Assembly (NCBI GenBank): GCA_021397845.1
Contig: CM038044.1
Location: 80,919,942-80,983,941, forward strand
Length of the DNA: 64,000 nucleotides
Direction: 5' to 3'
Source of the DNA: Areca catechu
Taxonomy: Eukaryota > Streptophyta > Magnoliopsida > Arecales > Arecaceae
The position numbers and the translations under genes are program-made. Below are positions 1-10,215 of this stretch, one piece after another (position 1 is the first letter of the stretch; every line of letters begins with the position of its first letter). Below the pieces are notes generated by a model. That model was not told where the DNA came from and ran no database searches. It worked only from the letters and a program-made list of their open reading frames with translations.

Positions 1-1316
1 GAAGATTTTTCGTTAGTTTCATCAAACACTACATGAATTGATTCTTCAACTAGAAGAGTTCTTCTGTTGAAGACCCTGTATGCCTTGCTAGAAGTAGAGT
101 ATCCTAAGAAGATACCCACATCTGACTTGGCATCAAATTTACTGATATTGTCTTTGCCATTGTTTAATATGAAACAGCGGCAACCAAATACACGAAAATA
201 TTTAAGATTAGGTTTTTGATTTTTCCAAAGCTCATATGGTGTTTTCTTCAAAATAGGTCGAATTAAAACACGATTTAAAATGTAACAGGAAGTATTAATG
301 GCTTCTCCCCAAAAATATCTAGGTAAATCATTTTTGCAAAGCATTGTGCATGCCATTTCTTCAAGAGTCCTATTTTTTCTTTCTACCACCCCATTTTGTT
401 GAGGTGTCCTAGGTGCAGAAAAATTATGACTAATACCATTATCATTACAAAAAACTTCAAAATCATGATTGTCAAATTCAGTTCCATGATCACTATGCAA
501 AGAAACAATAGTGAGATCTTTTTCGTTTGAAACCCTTTTATGAAATTTAACAAAAGCTGAAAACGTTTCATCTTTATGAGCTAAAAACATTACCCAAGTA
601 AATCGTGAGTAATCATCTACAATTACTAGCTCATATTTCTTACCTCCCAAACTAGTTTTTCTGGTTGGTCTAAAGAGGTCCATATGCAATAATTCAAGGG
701 GTCTAGTAGTAGATACTACTCCTTTAGGTTTGAAAGTAGATTTAGTTTATTTTCCAAATTGACATGCAGCACGAATCTTATCTTTTTCAAATGTGAGTTT
801 TGGCAATTCTTTTACAAGATTCTTTTTGCTTAATTTTGAAATCAAATGCATACTAGCATGCCCTAGCCTGCGATGCCAAAGCCAACTAGTTTCACTTGCC
901 TTGGCTTCCCTAGCCACTAGGCATTGACCACTTTCCATGGCTAGATCATCAAGATCAACCATGTAAATGTTTCCATGCCTATGACTAGTAAACTTGATGC
1001 CATCGACATCTAGACTAGACACCATGCACAAAGATGATTCAAAAATTACTTTAAAACCCTTATCACAAAACTGACTAATGTTGAAAAGATTATGCTTCAA
1101 GCCATCAACAAATAATACATTATCTACATAAGCATTAGGGGTGATATGGATTTTACCAATTCTGACGATTTCACCTTTTCCATTATCACCAAAAGTAACG
1201 TTTCCACTATTTATAGCTACTAGTGATGAGAATTGCTTCACATCCCCAGTCATGTGCCTTGAGCAACCACTGTCCAAATACCATATTCTACTTTTATTTT
1301 TGGTTGCAAGACACAC
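1..1316 (-). pseudogene. pol: copia-A pol: protease and integrase, partial
   Basis: Pol begins about 14 nt after the gag stop, in the +1 frame. The protease motif WYLDSGCSRHMTG is intact (D-S-G). The integrase zinc finger has HRRLGH, but the first Cys of CxxC is replaced (IRAACQFGK). A TAA stops the frame at 749-747 where copia-C has a Gln codon (CAA), consistent with C-to-T decay. After the stop the frame stays open to the window start and carries the integrase core: HMDLF, HSDHGTEF and NGVVERKNR supply the D, D and E residues. The copy is inactive because of the stop and the lost zinc ligand. RT and RNase H are outside the window. Confidence 0.88.
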
Positions 1317-1329
1317 CTGCAGAAATTGA

Positions 1330-3054
1330 TCAAGTTGAAACTTTAGGTACCCAAGTCATCTTAGGTGCTTTAGGGTTAGACAAATTGGTTCCTTTTGGAA
1401 CCCAAATCTTTCCAAAGGTACTTGATTTTCTTCTATTACAAATATATGATTTATGTCCTAACTTACCACATGCATAGCAGGTAATATTAGAAGATACAGG
1501 TATGAAAAAGTTTTTGAAAAGTTTTTGCTGATTCTGTGACTTAAATCCAAGTCCAGCTTTGTTAAAAACTGCATGTTGACTGTTTAAAAGCATACTTAAT
1601 TTTTCTGAACTATAAGTAAACTTTTCTACAAAAGGTTTCACTTTTTTTAACTCTTCTTTGTAATTCTTGTTTTGAAATAATAGTTCTTTGTTTTGTTTTT
1701 CAATTTTCTCATTAGTTTCAAAACTTCTATTATTTTTCAAAGAATCCTTTTCTTTTATAAGATTGTCCTTATCAATTTTCAAGGTCTTTACATGTTCAGT
1801 TAATTTCTTGTTTTCTTGAATTAAATCTTCAATTTCAGTTGAAAACTTGTCTGAATTTTTGGTAAGCTCTTGATTTAGCTTTCTTAATTTCTTATTTTTC
1901 AATTTTAGTTTTTCATATTCCATAACTAGATCATCAAAAGCATCATGTAGTTCATTAAAAGTAAACTCATTTTCAGGTTCAGAATTTACCTCATTATCTT
2001 CATTGGCCATGAAACACAGGTTAGCGACTTCCTGCTGCTCTTCATCACTGCTGGAGTCCTCACTCTCACTCCAGGTAGCCATCATGGCTTTCTTTCTCAA
2101 CATCCTTCGACTCTTTTTAAGCAAAGGGCAATCCATTTTATAATGTCCAGGCTTCTTGCACTCGAAGTAGATGGGTGGATCCCTTTCTTTTTCTTTCTCT
2201 TTATCTTTATTGTAATCACCTTTTTATGGCCTTTTCTTGTAGAAGCCCTTCTTCTTTCTCATGAATCTTCTGAATTTTCTTGTAATGAGGGCTATCTCAT
2301 CATCATCAGCTTCTTCTTCTGATTCATCACTTGACTCTTCCTTTGTAGTGGACTTGAAGGCTATGGTTTTCTTTTTCTTGTCATTGTCCACTGTCTTCTG
2401 TTTTAGTGAAAGCTCATAAGTCATCAGTGATCTAAGAAGCTGCTCAAGAGGTAGAGTATTGACATCCTTGGCTTATTCTATGGCCGTTACTTTCGCATCC
2501 CATGAAGCCGGAAGAGACCTGAGAAGTTTGTTAACAAGTTCACCATTACATATAATCTTTCCCAAACTCCTCATACCATTTACTATATTGGTAAATCTAG
2601 TATACATCTTACTAATACTTTCAGTTGGTTCCATCCTGAACATCTCATACGTATGAATGAGCAAGTTCACCTTTGTGGTCTTCACTTGGTGTGTACCCTC
2701 ATGGGTAACCTCAAGTGTATCCCAAATTTCTTTGGTGGAAATATAATTTGATATTCTGTTAAATTCACTTGGGTCAAGTGCACAGAATAGCAAATTCATC
2801 GCCTTTGCATTTAACTCAGCTTGTTTGATGTCATTGTCATCCCATTCTTCTTCAGATTTTGGGGTGATAATGCCATTAACCAAGTAAGTGGGCTGATGAG
2901 GCCCTTTAGTAATTACTCTCCATATATTATAATCTATAGCTTGTAAATAAATGCGCATACGAGTTTTCCAGTATGTGTAGTTTGTGCCATTAAAGAAAGG
3001 AGGGCGATTTGATGCTTGACCTTCAACTACACCCATTCCAATTGGGGCGGCCAT
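1330..3054 (-). pseudogene. gag: copia-A gag with two zinc knuckles and coiled coil
   Basis: One reading frame of 574 codons runs from the ATG at 3054 to TGA at 1332-1330, broken only by two nonsense codons (TAA ending at 2473 and at 2224) and by no frameshift. The N-terminal 200 residues are a UBN2-type copia capsid region (motif NRPPFFNGTNYTYW). Two zinc knuckles follow. The first, near residues 296-309, reads YFECKKPGHYKMDC, so its first Cys is now Tyr. The second, near 526-539, reads CYACGKLGHKSYIC and is intact. The roughly 220 residues between them are acidic, then Lys/Glu/Asn/Leu rich with heptad character, a likely coiled coil. Gag forms the particle and binds genomic RNA. Two knuckles separated by a coiled coil is unlike the compact gag of copia-1 in this window. 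Confidence 0.88.
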
Positions 3055-3097
3055 GATCTTTCACTCAAGATCGTTGGACCTACAAGAGAGTACCGGT

Positions 3098-3109
3098 GCT
3101 CTGATACCA
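3098..3109 (-). promoter_or_regulatory. primer binding site, copia-A
   Basis: The minus strand reads TGGTATCAGAGC, the usual complement of the 3' end of plant initiator tRNA-Met, two bases inside the LTR edge. It primes minus-strand cDNA synthesis. Confidence 0.93.
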
Positions 3110-3111
3110 CT

Positions 3112-4526
3112 TGTTGCCCAGATATGGTGCTCAAGAGGGGGGGTGAATTGGGTCCTTTTTTTAAAAAAAAATAAATAAATAAAGTAATATATGTGCTATC
3201 AATTTCAAATATGAAGAGTGATAGTGCTCAAGTAATTGTGCAACGAAAGCAATGAAAGATAACAACAATTAAAGAGCAATAGAGAGTAAAGCAATGCAAA
3301 CACACAAAACGTATAGTGGTTCGGTGCACCTAGCACCTACATCCACTCCCCAAGATCCACTTAGGAATTTCTACTATAATCTTGTCTAGATTACAGCCAA
3401 CTTGTTTTACAAGGCTCAGAAGTCAAAACCTAAGTTGGTTTTGTTACCTAGGCTCACCAACAAACCTTACACACTTGTTTTGGCTTCGGGCATACAAGCA
3501 ACCCTAGTTGGTTTTATCAATTGGCTCACCAACAAACCTCACACTAGTTTCAAACTCTCTTGAAACTAGGCTAGCATAAACAGAGTATGAATACAATGAA
3601 TAAAAACAAGACAAACTCCTTTTTGAGCAAAAAACAATTCGATGTAGCTCTTGTTGGAGACTCTTCAAGCTTCCTCTTGGAATCTTGGACTTCACTAAAT
3701 GCCAAAGACATGAAAGCTGGATTCCTCAAAAATGGAAAGCTTTTGGCTAAGAAATCTCTTGGATTTTCTCTCTTTTTGGCTTAGGATTGATTGAAAGCTT
3801 TGTACTTTTACTCTCTTCTTTTTCACTTTGTCTCCTTCACTTTTTTGAAGTTAGGTGGAGGTTAAATACTTCATTCAAGCTGAAACAACTCCACAAGACA
3901 GTTAGAATGAAAAATATGGCCATTTATGGCCATTAGAAATCAAATCAAAAGTTCAGAAAAACTAGACGTTATGCCATGAGTCGACCTCTGGGTCAAGTGT
4001 CGATCTCATGAGTCGACCTCCAGTTTATCTTAGGTAAAAATCCAGAAAACCATAGTTCTGCCCAGTTTGAATTCTCAGGCGATGAGTCGACCTCTGGACA
4101 GGTGTTGACCTCAGGTGGTGACCTTTGAAGCGTGCCATTGAAATTTTGCCATGCCGGCCTTGCTGAACTTTTCTTTTCTTCATGAGTCGACCTCTAGTGG
4201 TCGACCTTTGGCAAGGTGTCGACCTCTGGAGGTCGACCTCTGGTCTGAAATTTTCTAAAACTCTGGAGAGGTGCGTGCCATGCTTGAGTTTCTCTAGGCC
4301 TTTATTTCTTTTGTCAATTACTTCTTAATATGAAGGTCCAATATGAGAAATTTGATCTTGTTTAAGGTAGAAGAGCTCTTTCCCAAATCAAGCAAGCTTG
4401 GTTTCATCATTGTACTCTTGATACTCTTTTTGAATAACCTAAGGCCTGAAACTTTATCTTGAAATGAAACATTAGTCCAAACATATACTCAACCTTTTGT
4501 TAATCATCAAAACTAAGGAGCCAACA
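3112..4526 (-). repeat. 5' LTR of copia-A
   Basis: This 1415-bp LTR reads TGTTGGCTCC... at 4526 and ends ...GGGCAACA at 3112 on the minus strand, with the PBS two bases beyond. It holds at least seven exact GTCGAC palindromes between about 3978 and 4240, mostly in the context GAGTCGACCTCT on the plus strand. A second, related but distinct LTR of this lineage is at 13082-14591. The small ORFs inside it are not conserved and are not called. Confidence 0.88.
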
Positions 4527-4528
4527 CC

Positions 4529-5578
4529 GAACCTGATCTTGAACCTGAGTTTGAAACACTAGTCAACCCTAGAAGGGTCCCACGCCAAAACCATTTCCAT
4601 GAGCCCAACACTAGGAGACCTCAGCAAGACCATTTCTGTGAACCAAATCCTAGGGGGCCCAATCATGAGCAAGCCCATGAACCCAATCCAAGGAGACTCT
4701 ATCTTGAGCCCACTTATGAACCAAATGTCAGGAGACCCACTCCAATTCAGTTAGACCAAGATGATCGAGCCATAAAAAATGTTAGGTTGGAAGCACCCAC
4801 ATTTGATGGAATCTTAGATCCCAAAATTTACATCGATTGGAAAGGAGAGATGGACCAGTACTTTGACTGGTATGACATGACTGAGGAATGAAAATGTAAG
4901 TTTGCGAAACTAAAGTTGGTAAGACAAGCTAGGCTCTATTGGGGAAATGTTGAGCGATTAGCTAGGCAAAGAGGTGATGTGCGTATAGTAACCTGGAGAG
5001 CGATGAAACTTAGGCTTAGGGAAAAATACCTTCCTATGTCCTACCACCAAAGACTCCTAGATCAATGGCAAGGACTTACTCAAGGAAATAGGAGTGTCGC
5101 AGAGTACATTGCCAAATTTGATGAGTTTATAATGAGGTGCAATGTTGATGAATCTGAGTCGATAACCCTGTCTAGATTTAGAGCCCGACTGAGAGAAGAA
5201 ATCCAGAAGGAATTATTCATGAGGGAAGTCCATGATCTAGAACTGGCCTATCAGATAGCTAGAGATGCTGAGAGATTTCACAGGAGTCCATTTTATCGTA
5301 GACCCGACACCCCTAGGATTAGTGTACCTAATCAGCAGATAGGACCCAGTCAGTCTAGATTCAACCGACCCAATCCTAATGCACCAGTGACCCGAAGAGA
5401 TGATAAAGGGAAATCACCTGAAGTCCAATGAAATTCGAATGCATGTTTCAAATGTCAGAAGGTAGGTCACAATGCTAGACACTGTCCAAATCGATCCTTA
5501 CACATAGGAGAAGTAGAAGAGGAAGCCATAGAACCCCAAGATGAGTGTGAAGAGGAAATATACCAGGCAGATGAGAAT
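4529..5578 (+). pseudogene. gag: gypsy-1 gag, nonsense-riddled
   Basis: The frame opens mid-gene with Pro/Arg/Glu-rich repeats (EPNPRRP type), followed by a Retrotrans_gag capsid region (motif RQARLYWGN; LYQ-like helices up to about 5290) and a zinc knuckle at 5444-5485, CFKCQKVGHNARHC, with all four ligands present. TGA codons at 4889 and 5429 interrupt it. At both sites the related gag at 29906-31521 has an Arg codon, so loss of CGA or AGA is likely. After the knuckle an acidic linker (YQADENLAEEYEGDE) leads into the protease. Gag and pol share one frame, as in many plant chromoviruses. Confidence 0.87.
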
Positions 5579-8500
5579 TTGGCTGAAGAATATGAAGGTG
5601 ATGAAGCCCTGGTAGATCATGATCTTTTAGGAGTGGTTAGGTGTATCCTCACCCAAACCAAAGACCAAGAAGACTGGCGTAGGACTAGTATCCTACAGAC
5701 TTTCATCAAGATAGGCGAAAAAGTGTGCAAGGTCATCTTATATAGTGGTAGCTATGTCAATGCCATATCCACCAACATAGTCAAAAACCTATAATTGTCC
5801 ACTGTACCCCATCCTAATCCATATAAGGTATCCTGGATAGACTCGACCTCTATTCCCATCAAGTCTAGGTGCATAGTTACCATCCAGTTCCAGTCTTACC
5901 AAGAGAAAGTTTGGTGCGATGTTCTTCCAATGGGAGTTAGTAGTATCATTTTAGGACGACCATGGTTATACGAATATGACGTTATACTCTATGGTCGCTC
6001 TAATTCATGCTCGTTTACTCATAATGGGAAGAAGATTGTAATCCATTCTTCTCCACCTAAGGACCCAATTAAAAGAGGATCTAGCCAATTGAGAAATAAG
6101 ACACAAGGGATAAACGTAATCATTTCTAAAGAATTGGAGCAAGAGATTAGCAATGGTTCACCTGTTTGGGTTTTGACAACTAAGGAACATCAAGAGCCCT
6201 CCCCAAAAGAACAACCTCAGGAAGTCGTTGAAGTGCTAGATGAGTATAAGGATGTTTTCCCCGATGAGTTACCTGACCAACTCCCACCCCTTAGGGACAT
6301 CCAACATGCAATAGACTTAGTCCCTGGAGCGACCTTACCGAACCTTCCCCATTATAGAATGAACCCTACCGAACATCAAGAATTGCAACGATAAGTAGGA
6401 GAACTTCTTAGGAAAGGATTCATTAGGGAGAGTTTAAGCCCATGCGCAGTCCCAGCCTTACTCACCCCTAAGAAAGATGGCACGTGGAGGATGTGTGTCG
6501 ATAGTCATGCCATAAATAAGATCACAATGAAATATAGGTTTCCCATCCCCAGATTGGATGACATGCTAGATATGATGGCCGGTGCGATGATATTTTATAA
6601 GATTGACCTGAAGAGCGGCTATCACCAAGTTAGGATCAGACCAGGGGATGAATGGAAGACTACCTTTAAGACTAAGGATGAGTTATTTGAATGGGTAGTC
6701 ATGCCTTTTGGACTATCAAACGCCCCTAGCACCTTTATGAGAATCATGAACCAAGTCCTACGATCCTTTATCGAAAAGTTTGTCGTGTATTTTGACGACA
6801 TCCTTATCTATAGTAGGACTAGAGATGATCATTTGAACCATCTGAAGCAAGTATGTTTGGCACTTAGGAAGGATAATCTCTATGCCAATTTGAAGAAATG
6901 TGATTTTGTGACTACTAGAGTTATCTTTCTAGGATTTGTCGTAACCCCTGAAGGAGTATCTGCTGACCCTGAGAAGATTAGAGCAATTGTAGACTAGCCA
7001 ACACCCAATAATATTCATGAAGTAAGAAGTTTTCATGGCCTCGCTACATTTTACAGAAGATTTATTAGAGGGTTTAGCACCATAGTTGCTCCTATTACGG
7101 ATTGCATTAGGTAAGGCAATTTTGAATGGACAAAAGCTGCTGATAAGGCCTTCCTAAATATTAAGGACAGGATGACACAAGCACCGATCTTAAGATTACC
7201 TGATTTTTTTAAGATTTTTGAGGTAGCTTGTGATGCCTCTGGAGTAGGAATTGGAGGAGTCTTAAGTCAAGAAAGTCATCCAGTGGCATTTTTTAGTGAA
7301 AAGCTGAATGAGGCTAGGATGAAATACTCAACCTATGACAAGGAGTTATATGCAGTAGTTCAGGCTTTGAGGTACTGGAGACACTATCTGCTACCGCAAG
7401 AGTTTGTCTTATTCTTGGATCATGAAGCCCTTAGGTTTCTTAGCTCCCAGAAAAAGTTGAACCGTAAGCATGCCATGTGGGTAGAGTTCATCCAAGCCTA
7501 TATCTTCATCCTAGCCTATATCTTCATCCTAAAGCACCGTGCGGAAACTGAGAATAGGGTTGCTGATGCCTTAAGTCGTAGAGCGTTGCTCTTAAATTCA
7601 GTCAGCACCAAAGTCATAGGTTTTGAGAGACTTAAGGAGGAATACGAAACCTGTCTGGATTTTGGAGAGATCTATCAGGCTTTACATCTAGGACCATCTA
7701 GAAATCATAGTGACTATACCCTTCTAGATGGTTATCTTTTTAAAGCAAACAGGCTCTGTGTTCCAAGAACCTCTTTAAGGGATTTTCTAGTTTGGGAGAC
7801 ACATGCTGGAGGTTTGGCTGGCCATTTTGGACGAAACAAGACTATCTTAGCTGTTGAGGAACAATTATACTGGCCAGGCCTTAAGAGATAGGTACCAAAC
7901 CTTGTAGCCCGATGTAGGACATGTGCTATTGCAAAACAGCAAAAACAGAATACCGGTTTATACACTCCTTTACCTGTACCTGAGTGTCCATGGCAGGATC
8001 TTAGCATGGACTTTGTTCTAGGGTTACCCAAGACCATTAGAAAACATGATTCAATCTTTGTAGTGGTCGATCGATTTTCGAAGATGGACCATTTCCTACC
8101 CTACACCTAAACTTCTGATGTCTCTAGGGTAGCCAAGCTCTTTCTTGATCAAGTAGTCAAGCTACATGGGCTACCAAAAACCATTGTTTCTGATAGGGAT
8201 GTCCATTTTACAAGTTACTTCTAGAAAACCTTTTGGCACCTATTAGGAACCAGACTGAAATTTTCAACTGCCTACCACCCCCAGACTGATGGACATACCA
8301 AAGTTGTCAATAGAAGTCTAGGGAATTTGTTGAGATGTCTAGTGGGAGATAGTCTAGGAAATTGGGATTTGTTATTACCTCGTGCTGAGTTCACTTATAA
8401 CAGTTCGGTCAGTCGATCTACGGGCAAAAGTCCATTTGAAATAGTCCATGGTTACAAACCTAGGAAGCCTTTAGATCTTATCCCACTACCCACAAATGCT

Positions 8501-9235
8501 CGAGTTTCTGAGTCTGCTGAATCCTATGCACAGCATATTAAGGATTTACATCATGAAATAAACAAGAAAATTCACTTGAGCAATGAATCCTATAAACATA
8601 AGGCTAATTCACGAAAGAAAGTCAAGAAATTCTATGAGGGGGATCATGTAATGATTAAACTCAAACCTGAAAGATTCCCATCAGGGACTTTTAAGAAATT
8701 ACATGCCCGTGGCGCAGGTCCATTCAATGTCATAAAGAAGATTAGCTCTAATGCTTATGTACTGGATTTACCTTCTGACCTAGGTATCAATCCAACCTTC
8801 AATGTTTCAGACTTAATAGAGTATAAGGAACCAATGATGATACCTAGTAAGCCTTTTGGGCCTGACCCTATTTTTGAGAGCAAACTTGTCCCAGAGTGTC
8901 CACAAACCACCTTTCCAAAGAAATGAGAGAAAATTGAACATATTCTGGATGATAAGATTGTCACCACCAGGAACAAGGACTACTATCATTATTTGGTCCG
9001 TTGGCAAGGGCGACTTGAATCTGACAACTCTTGGATCATTGGAGAGGACCTGCAACAAATGGACCCAGATTTATTTGAACAATATCAAAGCCAGATTGGA
9101 CCATATTCGACGGGGTCGAATTCTTGTCACCCCGTGAGTTTGGTGCGGACACCGACAACGATCTTCATTCATTATGGATCGACTCCTGATGCAGCACATC
9201 CTGCCCCGACTTGCAGAACAATTTTATCTTGTTAG
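5579..9235 (+). pseudogene. pol: gypsy-1 pol: PR-RT-RH-IN-chromodomain
   Basis: Same frame as gag, without one frameshift, but stopped at 5792, 6392, 6995, 7112, 7889, 8108, 8222 and 8924. Domains in order: protease near 5700-5960, with the catalytic Asp replaced (YSGS at 5741); RT about 6350-7000, with intact YFDD (6788-6799) and FGLSNAPSTF; RNase H about 7172-7570, with ACDASG; integrase about 7790-8750, with H..H/CRTC zinc finger, Asp at 8009 and 8192, but Lys at 8300 in place of the catalytic Glu; and a chromodomain about 8975-9090 (YLVRWQG, DNSWI). An 18-bp in-frame duplication at about 7494-7529 doubles AYIFIL. The frame continues through the PPT into the LTR to TAG at 9233. The copy is dead in protease and integrase. 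Confidence 0.88.
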
Positions 9236-9535
9236 AATAATACAAGCAAGACAACTACCAGGACAACTACCAGTCAACTACCAGAGCAACTAACAATCAA
9301 CTACCATCAAAAGACTACCAAGCAACTACCTCTCAACTTCTCTTGGGATTACTACATTATTATGCCACTTCAGCAAGCTTAGAGGGTGCCATATCATCAT
9401 CCACATCATCAAGCAACACCACCTAATGGGATTGCCACCACATGTGCCACCTCACCCATTGAAGTGGGCGACCAAGGAGGAGTCAAATTCAAATTTGGGC
9501 GGCCAAACTAAACCTCCACCTCATGTAACCACTTC

Positions 9536-9612
9536 CCCCCATATCTCTCCAACCATCCCATGTATCTCTCAACTATCCCATGTATCTCTCAACCATCCCA
9601 TGTATCTCGCCT
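9536..9612 (+). repeat. short tandem repeats in gypsy-1 U3
   Basis: A 20-bp unit close to CCATCCCATGTATCTCTCAA is repeated about three times with small changes, just upstream of the TATA box. Position in U3 allows an enhancer-like role, which is inference. Confidence 0.7.
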
Positions 9613-9646
9613 CTCTTTTAAATTTTAAACAAAGGGCTTGGTAGCT

Positions 9647-9654
9647 TATAAAAG
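9647..9654 (+). promoter_or_regulatory. TATA box of gypsy-1 LTR
   Basis: TATAAAAG in the context GCTTATAAAAGGAG, in the middle of the LTR, is a good plant core promoter match. Confidence 0.7.
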
Positions 9655-10210
9655 GAGATCCAACGCCCCATTGTAATTAGTTGATATTTTTTGGGATAAA
9701 ATGAAATGAAGAAGAAGGTCTTTGTCTTGCCATTATTTGAGTGTTTGTGATGTTCTCTTATAGCTTTTAGATAAAGTTCTAGTTTGAAGTTTGAGAAGCA
9801 TTTCTTCTTTTGGCGTACAACTTCCATCTAGTTTCAAGGGTCAATTCCATTTCCAAGAAGAAGACATCAAGGAGACATCCTTCCATGGATCCCATCTTCC
9901 CCAACAAGAGTTTCTCGAGCCTCCATAAGAAGAACAATTCTTATGATATCCTCTTTTCCTTCGTATTTTGATCTTTTCAAATATTCCATTTCTAATCCTT
10001 TCCTTGCAGGGTTCTCTTTAATCCGGAGTTCAAGATCTCTTCGTCTTGCCAAAGGAGCACGAATGGATGGGGCGTAATTCCTCGGAACGATCATCTTCTC
10101 ATCCAGGATTGGTTTATTCGAATATTACTACGAGTCTATCACTTCAAAAAGAGAGCTCATTATTGGTAACAAATCTTCCTCATCTCTTCATTTCTGATCT
10201 ATTGAAGGTT

Positions 10211-10215
10211 AACCT
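10211..10215. repeat. TSD of the solo LTR
   Basis: AACCT is repeated at 12666-12670 on the other side of the solo LTR. Confidence 0.92.

Larger units (their letters stand above)
1..4526 (-). mobile_element. copia-A: Sirevirus-like Ty1/copia element, 5' part
   Basis: The element runs right to left: LTR 3112-4526, PBS 3098-3109, gag 3054-1330, then protease and integrase of pol to the window edge. RT, RNase H and the 3' LTR lie outside the window. The two-knuckle gag with a long coiled coil and the GTCGAC-rich LTR suggest the Sirevirus lineage; that lineage call is inference. The LTR begins TGTTGGCTCC on the minus strand at 4526, directly against gag codons of a chromovirus (gypsy-1), so copia-A inserted into that element. 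The candidate TSD is CCGAA at 4527-4531, but the partner copy is off-window. Confidence 0.88.

Noticed and set aside
3098..3109. GCTCTGATACCA words as tRNA gene ends
   Set aside because: They are primer binding sites or their complements; no cloverleaf precedes them.
3587..3784. Small ORFs in the copia-A LTR
   Set aside because: Noncoding LTR; not preserved in the related LTR at 13082-14591.
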